Below, piece after piece: positions 27,172 to 34,957 of a DNA stretch of 41,147 bases. The first letter of the stretch is position 1, and every line of letters begins with the position of its first letter. Both the position numbers and the translations under genes were made by a program. Source of the stretch: Acidobacteria bacterium RIFCSPLOWO2_12_FULL_66_21 (GTDB lineage: Bacteria; Acidobacteriota; Vicinamibacteria; Vicinamibacterales; 2-12-FULL-66-21); NCBI GenBank assembly GCA_001767455.1, contig MELC01000012.1:2356-43502 (forward strand), in the 5' to 3' direction. Below the pieces are notes generated by a model. The model worked only from the letters and a program-made list of their open reading frames with translations, did not search any database and was not told the origin of the DNA.

Positions 27172-27755
27172 CTCGTCGCGTCCCGCCGCGCGGCCGGGCC
27201 GCCGAGGCTGTCGTGAAGCTGCTGGCGCAGCGCCATCATGCCCGTGCGGATCCGCGTCTTGACCGTGCCGAGCGGCAGATGGAACCGCGCGGCCAGCTCG
27301 GACTGGCTCAGCCCGACGAAGTATGCGTGCTCGATGAGCGTCCGCTGATCCGCCGGCAGCGCGCGCAGCGCGCACGCCACCGCGCGCTCGCGTTCACCTG
27401 CCGCGGCGACCGCCTCGGGGCTCGCCGCCGGCGACTCGATCTCCTGTGATTCCGCTGTCACCAGACGCAGGCGCCGCGAGCGCAGGCGATCGATTGCCCG
27501 GTTGCGCGCGATCCTGATGAGCCAGGCCGCCGGCGACCCCAGGGCCGCGTCGTAGGTCTCCGACCGCGTCCATGCCAGCAGGAAGACCTCCTGGAGCACC
27601 TCTTCCGCCTCCGCGCGGTCTCGCAGGATGCGCGTGGCGAGCCCGAAGACGATGGCGCTGTACCGATCGTACAGGACGGAAACGGCAGACCCGTCCCGCG
27701 CTGCCACACGCTCGAGCAGCGCCACATCGGTCAGCTTGTCAGCTTCGCCTTGCAT
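27168..27755 (-). CDS. ECF sigma factor (RpoE/SigK-like, partner of ChrR-like protein)
   Basis: 195 residues from ATG 27755; the frame is open to 27815, but the first 20 codons are not sigma-like. Region 2: LYDRYSAIVFGLATRILRDRAEAEEVLQEVFLLAW, with AAWLIRIARNRAIDRLRSRR. Region 4: LPADQRTLIEHAYFVGLSQSELAARFHLPLGTVKTRIRTGMMALR. It forms a two-gene unit with the cupin anti-sigma, joined by an ATGA overlap, and probably governs an oxidative stress response. A perfect inverted repeat GAGTGT-A-ACACTC lies 23 bp upstream. Confidence 0.92.
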   Translation of the reverse strand: MQGEADKLTDVALLERVAARDGSAVSVLYDRYSAIVFGLATRILRDRAEAEEVLQEVFLLAWTRSETYDAALGSPAAWLIRIARNRAIDRLRSRRLRLVTAESQEIESPAASPEAVAAAGERERAVACALRALPADQRTLIEHAYFVGLSQSELAARFHLPLGTVKTRIRTGMMALRQQLHDSLGGPAARRDATR

Positions 27756-27777
27756 GGTCCCGGCACCAAAAGGGGAC

Positions 27778-27790
27778 GAGTGTAACACTC
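27778..27790 (-). promoter_or_regulatory. inverted repeat upstream of the ChrR-type sigma gene
   Basis: GAGTGTAACACTC is a perfect 13-bp palindrome with one central base. On the minus strand it contains TACACT, a possible -10, so it may be an operator over the promoter of the sigma/anti-sigma operon. Confidence 0.35.
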
Positions 27791-27932
27791 CGGCGAGAGC
27801 TAGGGATCCCGGCATGGCCTGTCCTGTCTACGAACGAGCGGCGGGACTGGATGTGAGGCCGCAGCCGCCTCGTCCGCGCGCTGGTGGTCGTTTGATTGCA
27901 TGACCCCGGGGTGGACAAAGGGGAGGCGACTA

Positions 27933-28184
27933 ATGGGTATTCTTGCGTGGATTCTGTTCGGTCTCTTGATCGGCGTGATCGCCAAACTCGTGATGCCCGG
28001 CCGCGACCCGGGGGGCTTCATCGTGACGATCCTGCTCGGGATCGCCGGCGCGCTGGTCGGTGGCTTCATCGGCCGGGCGATGGGCTTCTATGGTCCGACG
28101 GAAAGCGCGGGCTGGCTGATGTCGATCCTCGGGGCCATCATCCTCCTGGCGCTCTACCGGATGCTGATGCGCCGCCGCGTCTAA
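27933..28184 (+). CDS. GlsB/YeaQ/YmgE family stress response membrane protein
   Basis: 83 residues from ATG 27933, preceded by GGGAGGCG; the frame opens at 27900, but the extra residues are not part of the family. Two to three hydrophobic helices: GILAWILFGLLIGVIAKLVMPG, IVTILLGIAGALVGGFIGRAMGF and WLMSILGAIILLALYRML, with the family glycine pattern (PGRDPGGFIVTILLGIAGALVGG). Transglycosylase-associated/GlsB proteins are induced by envelope or general stress; the molecular role is unclear. A weak hairpin ACGAGA...TCTCGT (28217-28235) lies downstream. Confidence 0.9.
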   Translation: MGILAWILFGLLIGVIAKLVMPGRDPGGFIVTILLGIAGALVGGFIGRAMGFYGPTESAGWLMSILGAIILLALYRMLMRRRV

Positions 28185-28271
28185 GGAGATGTGCATCGAC
28201 CGTTATGTGGCGCGTCACGAGAATTCTGATCTCGTTGCCGCATGACGTCGGCGCGCACCGCGCGCCTGCGA

Positions 28272-28480
28272 GGGAGCGGAGCGGGGCGTAGGGGCCCCCG
28301 CGAGCGACCGAGCCGGGGTCCGGGGCGGAGCCCCGGTCAAGGTGGGAGCGGAGCGGGGCGTAGGGGTCCCCGCGAGCGACCGAGCCGGCGTCCGGGGCGG
28401 AGCCCCGGTCAAGGTGGGAGCGGCGCGGGGCGTAGGGGTCCCCGCAAGCGACGAGCTTGGCGGGGTGCAGGGGGCCCCGC
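28272..28480. repeat. 72-bp tandem repeat, about 2.9 copies, hairpin-rich
   Basis: Units begin at 28272, 28344 and 28416, each starting GGGAGCGGmGCGGGGCGTAG. Each full unit has two palindromes: GCGGGG...CCCCGC around the CGTAG loop, and CCGGGGCGGAGCCCCGG with a GGA loop. The third unit diverges and ends in GGCGGGG...CCCCGCC next to a TATAAT. The period is 24 codons exactly, so both strands stay open as proline/arginine-rich frames, which are not genes. The GCGGAGC core also occurs at 5519-5562. Confidence 0.85.
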
Positions 28481-28483
28481 CTA

Positions 28484-28489
28484 TATAAT
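28484..28489 (+). promoter_or_regulatory. -10 box of the LolA-like gene
   Basis: Perfect TATAAT directly after the last repeat hairpin. Transcription would begin near 28497, giving a leader of about 22 bases that contains GAGGAG. The -35 region falls inside the terminal palindrome of the repeat. Confidence 0.6.
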
Positions 28490-28518
28490 TGATGGGCCGC
28501 CTGCACGAGGAGAACTCC

Positions 28519-29244
28519 ATGCGCCGTCCGATCCTGTTCGTTGCCGCAGTCGCGGCCGGGCTCTGTCTTTCCCCCGGCTCGGCAGCCGCGCAGACCGCTG
28601 AAGAGATCGTCAGCAGGAACCTCCAGTCGAAGGGAGGCCTGCAACTGCTCAAGAGCACCACGACGGTGAGGATGACGGGCAGCGTGGTGCCCGCCGGCGG
28701 GCAGAAAGTGTCGATGACGATGACGGCGAAGCGCCCGAACCTGGTCAGGCGCGACGTGACGGTCGGCGACCGGATGAACACGGTCGCCTACGACGGCACG
28801 GATGTCTGGAGGCAGTCGGGACCGATGCCGCCGCAGCGCATCCCGGCGGCTGAGGCGGGCGACGTCAGGCAGCAGGCGGAATTCGACGGCGTGTTCGTCG
28901 ACTACAAGGAAAAAGGGCGTTCGGTCGAACTGGTGGGCAAGGAGACCTTCAAGGACCGGCTGGTCTATCACCTGAAGATCTCCCGGGCCGGGGAACCGGT
29001 CCAGCACTACTACCTCGACGCGGAGACCGGCCTTGAAGCCAAGGTCAGCGTCGAAGAGGACCGCGGCGGCACGACGGTCACGACGGAGACGGAGCTCTCA
29101 GACTACAAGCAGGTCCAGGGACGGACCATGCCCTTCCAGATGCGTCAGCTCGTCAACGGGTCGCCGGTCGCGGTCATCACGATCCAGAAGATCGAGTTCG
29201 ACGTTCCGGTGGATGCCGCCTTTTTCAAGATGCAGGGCAGATAG
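28519..29244 (+). CDS. LolA-like outer membrane lipoprotein-sorting protein
   Basis: 241 residues from ATG 28519, with GAGGAG seven to nine bases upstream. Signal peptide MRRPILFVAAVAAGLCLSPGSAAAQ, then TAEEIVSRNLQSKGGLQLLKSTTTVRMTG, the usual opening of periplasmic LolA/LolB-fold proteins. The body is a half-barrel of antiparallel strands (KVSMTMTAKRPNLVRRDVTVG, YDGTDVWRQSGP, YHLKISRAGEPVQHYYLDAETGLEAKV). The family carries lipids or lipoproteins through the periplasm; this one is a distant relative, so the cargo is open. Transcribed from the TATAAT at 28484 and convergent with the receiver gene. Confidence 0.8.
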   Translation: MRRPILFVAAVAAGLCLSPGSAAAQTAEEIVSRNLQSKGGLQLLKSTTTVRMTGSVVPAGGQKVSMTMTAKRPNLVRRDVTVGDRMNTVAYDGTDVWRQSGPMPPQRIPAAEAGDVRQQAEFDGVFVDYKEKGRSVELVGKETFKDRLVYHLKISRAGEPVQHYYLDAETGLEAKVSVEEDRGGTTVTTETELSDYKQVQGRTMPFQMRQLVNGSPVAVITIQKIEFDVPVDAAFFKMQGR

Positions 29245-29248
29245 CGGG

Positions 29249-29647
29249 TCACGGGCAGGCGGTTACGAGCGCCTCGACCTCGCGCAAGAGCTCGTCCCGC
29301 GTGAACGGGCGCACGAGGACGCCGCCGCACTCCGGCGTGCCCGCTTGCGCGAAGTACACCGGCCGCACGTCGGGATGGTGTCTCCGCAGGATCCGGACGA
29401 GGGCCGGTCCCGACGAATCGTCCATCGCCAGCTCCGTCAGCAGCACATCGATCCGCGGAGCGTCCAGGCACCGGAGCAGCGCATGCCCCGAATGAGCAGC
29501 CTGAATGACGTGGTAATCGGCGGCGGCCAGGGCCCGGGCGGCGGAGGCCCGGAGATCCGCGTCGCCGGTGACGAGGAGCACCGTCGGGCGCTCCTCCACG
29601 GCACGATCGATCGGGATGCTGACCCGACGCACGGCGATAGTTTCCAT
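29249..29647 (-). CDS. stand-alone receiver-like protein lacking the phospho-acceptor Asp
   Basis: 132 residues from ATG 29647; the open frame upstream to 29761 is low-complexity arginine. The receiver fold is recognisable: PTVLLVTGDADLRASAARALAAADYHVIQAAHSG, DVLLTELAMDDSSGPALVRILRRHHPDVRPVYFA, GGVLVRPFTRDELLREVEAL. The position expected to be the phosphorylated Asp is Glu72 (TEL where TDL is usual), and the conserved Lys is Arg113 (VRPF for VKPF). The protein cannot be phosphorylated in the normal way and may mimic the active state. There is no output domain, and its 3' end lies four bases from the convergent LolA-like gene. Confidence 0.8.
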   Translation of the reverse strand: METIAVRRVSIPIDRAVEERPTVLLVTGDADLRASAARALAAADYHVIQAAHSGHALLRCLDAPRIDVLLTELAMDDSSGPALVRILRRHHPDVRPVYFAQAGTPECGGVLVRPFTRDELLREVEALVTACP

Positions 29648-29816
29648 TGGAGGGGTGTCCGCTTCACTGGCAAGCGGAGTGCCGGCGGAATAGGGCGAGA
29701 AAGGGCCTGATCTCGCCGTTCGCCGCCGCCGCCGATTACGGTCTTCGCGCGCGATTACCAAGAAGGCCGATGCCTCGGCCGTTCTAAATTCGGCGGCCGC
29801 TCCGAAAAAACCTGTG

Positions 29817-29822
29817 TATCAT
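29817..29822 (+). promoter_or_regulatory. -10 box of speA
   Basis: TATCAT ends seven bases before the GTG at 29830 and overlaps the in-frame ATG at 29821. That spacing makes the GTG the first transcribed codon, implying a leaderless mRNA. Confidence 0.45.
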
Positions 29823-29829
29823 GTTTCGC

Positions 29830-31779
29830 GTGAGCACCCCGACAACTCGCGGCCATCGCAGCTTCCAGACGGGAGACGTCTTCACCGTCACCGACGCGAC
29901 CGAGCTCTACGAAGTCGACCGCTGGGGCAGGGGCTACTTCTCGATTTCCCCCGCGGGCCACGTGCTCGTCCACCCGACGAAGGATCCGGCGAGATCGATC
30001 GATCTGAAGCAGTTGACCGATCACCTGATGCTGCGCGGGATTCACCTCCCCGTGCTGATCCGGTTTCGCGACATCCTGCGGCATCGGGTCGGGGACATCT
30101 CGAACGCGTTCCGGGCTGCCATCGCCCAGCACAACTATTCCGGCCGGTACATCTGCGTCTACCCGATCAAGGTGAACCAGCAGCGGCAGGTCGTCGAGGA
30201 AGTCCTGGATTTCGGCCGGGAGCACGGGTTCGGCCTCGAGGCGGGCTCGAAGCCGGAGCTGCTGGCCGTCGTCGCGCAGGCCTACAACGACACGCCGATC
30301 ATCTGCAACGGCTTCAAGGACGCCGAGTTCATCGAGATGGCGATGCTGGCGCAGAAGATCGGGCGCCAGGTGATCCCGGTCGTCGAGAAATACACCGAGC
30401 TCGGCCTCATCCTGAAGTACGCGGAGCGGGTGGGCGTGCGGCCGCAGATCGGGATGCGCGTGAAGCTCGCCGCGCGCGGTGGCGGGCGGTGGCAGGGATC
30501 CGGCGGGTACCGATCGAAGTTCGGCCTGACCGTCGCGGAGATCCTGCGCGGTCTGGAGGAGCTGCGGGCTCGCGGCATGGAGGACTGCTTCAAGCTGCTG
30601 CACTTCCACCTCGGCAGCCAGATCCCCAACATCCGCATCGTCAAGGGCGCGCTCAACGAAGCGGCGCGGATCTACACCGAGCTGTCGAAGGCGGGCGCGG
30701 GGCTCGAGTATCTGGACGTCGGCGGCGGCCTCGGCGTGGACTACGACGGATCGCAGACGAACTTCGAGTCGAGCGTCAACTATACGCTCGAGGAGTACGC
30801 CAACGACGTCGTCTACCACATCCAGACCGTCTGCGAGGATGCCGGGGTGAAGCACCCGACGATCGTGTCCGAGAGCGGGCGCGCGATCGTGGCGTATCAC
30901 AGCGTCCTCATCTTCAACGTCCTGGGCGTGTCGGCGTTCGGCGAAGAGAAGATCCCCGACGCCATCAAGCCGGACGAGGCGGAGCAGCCGGTCATCGACC
31001 TGCTCGAGACCTACCAGAACCTGTCGGCGCGCAACGCCCTCGAGAGCTATCACGACGCGCAGCAGGCGCTCGACATGGCGCTGAACCTGTTCACCGGCGG
31101 GTACCTTCCCCTCGAACAGCGATGCCAGGCCGAGAACCTGTACTGGGCGATCCTCGTCAAGTTGCGGAAGCTCGTCGGACAGATGGAGGAGATCCCCGAA
31201 GACCTCCAGGGCCTGGACGACACGATGGCGGACACGTACTTCTGCAACTTCTCGCTGTTCCAGTCGTGTCCAGACAGCTGGGCGATCAAGCAGCTCTTTC
31301 CGGTGATGCCCATCCACCGGTTGAACACCGCCCCCACCCATCACGCGATCCTCGGCGACATCACGTGCGACTCGGACGGCAAGATCGATCAGTTCATCGA
31401 CCGGCGCGACGTCAAGCGCACGCTGCCGCTGCACACCGTGAACGGGGATCCGTATTACCTCGGGGTCTTCCTGATCGGCGCCTACCAGGAGATTCTGGGC
31501 GACCTGCACAACCTGTTCGGCGACACGCACGCCGTGCACGTCAGCCTGGACGAGCGCGGGAACGTGGTCCTCGATGCGGTGATCAAGGGCGACACCGTCA
31601 AGGAAGTGCTCGACTACGTGGAGTTCGACGCGGACACGCTCGTCCGCAAGCTCCGCCACGACGTCGAGCTGGCGGTGCGGCAGGGGAAGATCACCTACGA
31701 AGAATCAGGGCACTTGCTCGAGTTCTACGAAGAGGGCCTGCAGGGCTACACCTACCTCGAAGACCCCAAAGAAAGATAG
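29830..31779 (+). CDS. speA: biosynthetic arginine decarboxylase
   Basis: About 649 residues, full length for SpeA (E. coli about 658). It converts arginine to agmatine for polyamine synthesis, with PLP and Mg2+. PLP lysine in YPIKVNQQRQVVEEV (Lys117 counted from ATG 29821); HFHLGSQIPNIR, GGGLGVDYDGSQTNFESSVNY and ESGRAIVAYHSVLIF are the fold-III decarboxylase landmarks. The C-terminal part has CDSDGKIDQFI and LPLHTVNGDPYYLGVFLIGAYQEILGDLHNLFGDTHAVHV. An in-frame ATG at 29821 sits within the probable -10 box, so GTG 29830 is preferred. No speB or speE lies nearby. A repeat block follows the gene. Confidence 0.97.
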   Translation: MSTPTTRGHRSFQTGDVFTVTDATELYEVDRWGRGYFSISPAGHVLVHPTKDPARSIDLKQLTDHLMLRGIHLPVLIRFRDILRHRVGDISNAFRAAIAQHNYSGRYICVYPIKVNQQRQVVEEVLDFGREHGFGLEAGSKPELLAVVAQAYNDTPIICNGFKDAEFIEMAMLAQKIGRQVIPVVEKYTELGLILKYAERVGVRPQIGMRVKLAARGGGRWQGSGGYRSKFGLTVAEILRGLEELRARGMEDCFKLLHFHLGSQIPNIRIVKGALNEAARIYTELSKAGAGLEYLDVGGGLGVDYDGSQTNFESSVNYTLEEYANDVVYHIQTVCEDAGVKHPTIVSESGRAIVAYHSVLIFNVLGVSAFGEEKIPDAIKPDEAEQPVIDLLETYQNLSARNALESYHDAQQALDMALNLFTGGYLPLEQRCQAENLYWAILVKLRKLVGQMEEIPEDLQGLDDTMADTYFCNFSLFQSCPDSWAIKQLFPVMPIHRLNTAPTHHAILGDITCDSDGKIDQFIDRRDVKRTLPLHTVNGDPYYLGVFLIGAYQEILGDLHNLFGDTHAVHVSLDERGNVVLDAVIKGDTVKEVLDYVEFDADTLVRKLRHDVELAVRQGKITYEESGHLLEFYEEGLQGYTYLEDPKER

Positions 31780-31833
31780 TAGCCAGCAGGCGGCAGGCGG
31801 TGAGTCCCGCCGCCAACTTGGGCGTATGTAATT

Positions 31834-31928
31834 GGCGAGTTGGTGAATTCGTGATGTGGTGAATTCACAAGGCGGGGACGAACTCACCAATTCACCAATT
31901 CACGCATTCACGGATTCACGAATTCGAG
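31834..31928. repeat. octamer repeat block (NTTCACC family), inverted arrangement
   Basis: From 31881 to 31928 the sequence is six 8-base units: AACTCACC, AATTCACC, AATTCACG, CATTCACG, GATTCACG, AATTCGAG. From 31834 to 31865 four units of the reverse orientation occur (GGCGAGTT, GGTGAATT, CGTGATGT, GGTGAATT). The halves could pair into a hairpin around GGCGGGGACG between speA and the convergent M28 peptidase gene. A second block of the family is at 34868-34905. Confidence 0.75.
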
Positions 31929-33644
31929 CTATCTCCTGAGCATCGCGTCACGTTTGGCCTTGAACTCGTTGCCCGGCTTCCATTCGGGGAACGTGTCGGC
32001 GTTCGCCACGCGGTAGCCGACCGTCAGCAGAAGGTTCGCGTCCTCGGCGGCACCCGACAGATCCCAGTCCGGCTTCACTTCATCGGACGGCGCGTGGTAG
32101 TCGCGGTTCGTGTACTCGTCGCGCTTCTGCTTGCCGTATTCCGCCGGCTTGCCGATGTAGTTGACGCCGGCATCCGGGTCCAGCGCCGGCACGCCCTGCT
32201 TGGCGAAGTTGAAATGGTCGGAGCGGTAGTAGAAGCCCTTTTCAGGTTCCGGATCCGGCGTCAGCGTGCGTCCCTGCGCCGACGCCGCCTGGCGCAGATA
32301 GTCATCGAGATCGGAGGCGCCGAGGCCGACGACCGTGATGTCCTTGGTGCGCCCCCACTGGTTGACGCCGTCCACGTTGATGTTCGCGACCGTCTTCGCC
32401 AGCGGATAGAGCGGCGACACGGAATAGTACTGCGATCCGAGAAGCCCCTGCTCCTCCGCCGTCACCATCAGGAAGAGAATCGAGCGTTTCGGCTGCGGGT
32501 TCGCCTGCGTGAAGGCGCGGGCGATCTCGAGCACGGTCGCGACGCCCGACGCGTTGTCCAGCGCGCCGTTGTAGATCTTGTCGCCGTTGACCGGCGTGCC
32601 GACGCCGAAATGATCCCAGTGCGCCGAGTAGAGGACGTACTCGTCCTTCTGGCGCGGGTCGCTGCCTTCCAGCTTCGCCACGACGTTCTGCGAGTCAATC
32701 GTCCGCATCGTGTTGTGGATGGCGAGCGAGGCCTTCAGCCCGAGCGGCACCGGCTTGAAGTCGCGCGTGACCGCCTGCTTCTTCAGGGCGTCGAAGTTCT
32801 GCCCGGCCAGCTTCAGGATCTTCTTCGCCGTGTCGAGCGTGATCCATCCTTCGATTGCCGCGCGCCCCATGTTCTTGTCGGGCGTGACGAGGTCGAACTT
32901 CTCCTTGAGGTTGCCCTGCACGACCGAGAACGGGTACCCCGCGCGCTCCGTCTCGTGGACGACGAGGATCCCCGCCGCTCCCTTGCGCGCGCCCTCCTCG
33001 AACTTGTACGTCCAGCGGCCGTAGTAAGTCATGGCGTTGCCGCCGAACGTCTTCGGGTCGAGTTTCGACGCGTCCGCGGGGTCGGGCACAGGCGGGTCGT
33101 TGACGAGGACGATGATCGTCTTGCCCTTCACGTCCGCGTCCTTGAAATCGTTCCAGGTGAACTCCGGCGCTTCGACGCCATAACCCGCGAACACCAGCTC
33201 CGACGCGTCGAGCGCCGCGGAATCCGCGACGTGCTTGCTCCACGCCACCACGTCGTCGCCCCACTTGAAGGTGACCTTCTCCGCTCCCTTGGCGATCGTG
33301 AGCGGCGTCGTGTTCTTCGCGGTGATGCCGACGAGCGGGACCTTCTGGACGTAGGTGCCGTCGGGATTCCCCGCCGTGAGTCCCATCTGCCTGAACTGAT
33401 CCTGGAGATACTTGACGGTGAGGTCTTCGCCCTTCGTTCCTGGCGCGCGACCCTCGAATTCGTCCGACGCGAGCACGTTGATCTGTTTCAGGAGGGCCTG
33501 CTGGTCGACCTTCGGCAGCGACGTCTGGTCATCGGGCACCGGCGCGGCAGGGGCTCGAGGCGCCTGCGGCGCCGGTCCCTCCTGCCTGTCGCCGCAGGCG
33601 GCAACGAACGCGATGAGGATTGCAGCCACGAACGAGCGCTTCAT
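31929..33644 (-). CDS. M28-family zinc metallopeptidase lipoprotein
   Basis: 571 residues from ATG 33644, with GGGGG a few bases upstream; an ATG at 33653 is possible. Lipoprotein signal MKRSFVAAILIAFVAACGD (lipobox VAAC). M28 aminopeptidase with a protease-associated (PA) domain insert at about 150-290. Zinc ligands: His in SAHWDHFG, bridging Asp in GALDNASG, Glu in TAEEQGLLG (catalytic pair), Asp in NINVDGV and His in DYHAPSDE. It probably trims peptides in the periplasm or at the outer membrane. Second gene after the phytase-like lipoprotein, spacing 18 bp. Confidence 0.93.
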   Translation of the reverse strand: MKRSFVAAILIAFVAACGDRQEGPAPQAPRAPAAPVPDDQTSLPKVDQQALLKQINVLASDEFEGRAPGTKGEDLTVKYLQDQFRQMGLTAGNPDGTYVQKVPLVGITAKNTTPLTIAKGAEKVTFKWGDDVVAWSKHVADSAALDASELVFAGYGVEAPEFTWNDFKDADVKGKTIIVLVNDPPVPDPADASKLDPKTFGGNAMTYYGRWTYKFEEGARKGAAGILVVHETERAGYPFSVVQGNLKEKFDLVTPDKNMGRAAIEGWITLDTAKKILKLAGQNFDALKKQAVTRDFKPVPLGLKASLAIHNTMRTIDSQNVVAKLEGSDPRQKDEYVLYSAHWDHFGVGTPVNGDKIYNGALDNASGVATVLEIARAFTQANPQPKRSILFLMVTAEEQGLLGSQYYSVSPLYPLAKTVANINVDGVNQWGRTKDITVVGLGASDLDDYLRQAASAQGRTLTPDPEPEKGFYYRSDHFNFAKQGVPALDPDAGVNYIGKPAEYGKQKRDEYTNRDYHAPSDEVKPDWDLSGAAEDANLLLTVGYRVANADTFPEWKPGNEFKAKRDAMLRR

Positions 33645-33662
33645 GAGTTCCATCCCCCTATT

Positions 33663-34820
33663 CTATTCACGAATTCTGAACAGCAGGAACGCCGTGCGCT
33701 GCCGGGCGCTGAAGTTGTCGTCGCTCACGACGAGCAGCGTGCGGGCGCCGTCGGGAAGTACCGGGCCGAACTGCATGCCCTCGAAATTGTCGAGATTGGC
33801 CAGTTGGGGACTGAGCCCCTTGACGGTGGACAGGTCGAGCAGCAGGGTCTTGCGCACCGGCGTCACTCGCGCCCCGGCGATCGAGTCCAGCTTCGAGATC
33901 TCGGACGCCCCTTCGAGCGATATGCGGAAGATCCGCAGCCAGTTCTTCGATCGTCCCGTGCCCCCGGGCTCTTCGGCGTAGCCGCGCTCCATCGACAGGA
34001 ACTCCGAGTCGCCGAGCGCGACGAGTTCGACGAGCCCGTTGATGAAGAACCCCGGCGTGAAATCCGGTTTCGGCAGCCGGTCCACCGGATACGCGAACTC
34101 GCGGCGCGGCTCGAACGTGCCTCCCACCTGCTCGAACTCGAGGATGCGCGCAATCGTGCCCTGTTTCCAGTCCGCCAGCTCGCCATCCTGCGCGAGCGCC
34201 GCCTCGGCGGCGGTGTAGAGATGCTGCCCGTCGGGTGTCAGCGTCAGGCTCTCGAGCGACGCGTTGTCGCGGACGCCCTGGGTGATCGGTCCCGTCGCCG
34301 GCGGTATGAACTTCGACGGGATGGTGAGACGCCGCACGTAATCGACGCGGTTGGAGTACTCGACGATCGCGGGTGGCACGCGCGGCTCGTGGTTCTGGAT
34401 GCCTTCGGATGCCACGAAGATCTCGCCGGCGCTCGAGATCGCGATGCCTTCTGGATCGAGCCCCTCGGGCGCGCCGGGCCCGGACGGCAGCGGAAAGTAC
34501 GATCGCAGCTCGACGCGAAAAGGTGACAGCGGCGGCCGGGCGCGGAAGACAAAGATGCGGCTGTCCTGCCGGTCGTCGCAGATCCCGAGGAATTCCTTTG
34601 TCGTCGGATCGACGGCGAGGCCGGAGATGCCGCCGAAGCGCGCGGGCTTGAGTCCGTCCAGCGTCGTCAGCGGCGGGATGTCGAATTCCCCGACGAGATC
34701 GAGACCGGCGATTGGCGCCGGCGCCGGCCGCGACGGGAGCGACGGCCCCCGCCGGGGCGCGCACGACCCGGCCGCGGCAACGAGAAGGAAGATACAGATT
34801 GACGCAGCCGGTTTGCGCAC
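33663..34820 (-). CDS. esterase-like/phytase-like beta-propeller lipoprotein
   Basis: 385 residues from GTG 34820. Lipoprotein signal RKPAASICIFLLVAAAGSCAP. The body matches the 'esterase-like activity of phytase' group (PF13449): FGGISGLAVDPTTKEFLGICDDR, GLDPEGIAISSAGEIFVASEG, NASLESLTLTPDGQHLYTAAEAAL and LDNFEGMQFGPVLPDGARTLLVVSDDN. Members are periplasmic or surface propellers of uncertain substrate; true phytase activity should not be assumed. A TAGAAT -10 box lies seven bases before the GTG, so this is probably a leaderless start. It heads an operon with the M28 peptidase gene. Confidence 0.9.
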   Translation of the reverse strand: MRKPAASICIFLLVAAAGSCAPRRGPSLPSRPAPAPIAGLDLVGEFDIPPLTTLDGLKPARFGGISGLAVDPTTKEFLGICDDRQDSRIFVFRARPPLSPFRVELRSYFPLPSGPGAPEGLDPEGIAISSAGEIFVASEGIQNHEPRVPPAIVEYSNRVDYVRRLTIPSKFIPPATGPITQGVRDNASLESLTLTPDGQHLYTAAEAALAQDGELADWKQGTIARILEFEQVGGTFEPRREFAYPVDRLPKPDFTPGFFINGLVELVALGDSEFLSMERGYAEEPGGTGRSKNWLRIFRISLEGASEISKLDSIAGARVTPVRKTLLLDLSTVKGLSPQLANLDNFEGMQFGPVLPDGARTLLVVSDDNFSARQRTAFLLFRIRE

Positions 34821-34827
34821 CCCCTAC

Positions 34828-34833
34828 ATTCTA
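34828..34833 (-). promoter_or_regulatory. -10 box of the phytase-like/M28 operon
   Basis: ATTCTA on the plus strand reads TAGAAT on the minus strand, with exactly seven bases to the GTG start at 34820. No clear -35 was seen. Confidence 0.5.
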
Positions 34834-34867
34834 CTGCCGCGATATTTCCCGCATGAGCGCAGGGAGA

Positions 34868-34905
34868 GATTCACCACCTCACCGATTCACCAACTCGCGA
34901 ATTGC
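34868..34905. repeat. second octamer repeat block (NTTCACC family)
   Basis: Units ATTCACCA, CCTCACCG, ATTCACCA and ACTCGCGA in series at an 8-base period, in the divergent gap between the phytase-like operon and the PAS histidine kinase. Same consensus and period as the block at 31834-31928, so this is a dispersed family and not a local accident. Confidence 0.65.
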
Positions 34906-34957
34906 AGACCCCCAGGTCGGGGACCTCCCGAGCTGGGCTACACTGGATGAACCCCGC

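Noticed and set aside
28138-29007. Long minus-strand frame across the 72-bp repeats with a 24-residue periodic protein
   Set aside because: The frame is open only because the repeat period is a multiple of three and the DNA is GC-rich; it is antisense to the LolA-like gene and has no plausible start signal or composition.
34712-34957. 82-residue N-terminal extension of the PAS histidine kinase
   Set aside because: It runs through the start of the divergent phytase-like gene and an octamer repeat block; a -10 box followed by GTG 34958 gives a better start.
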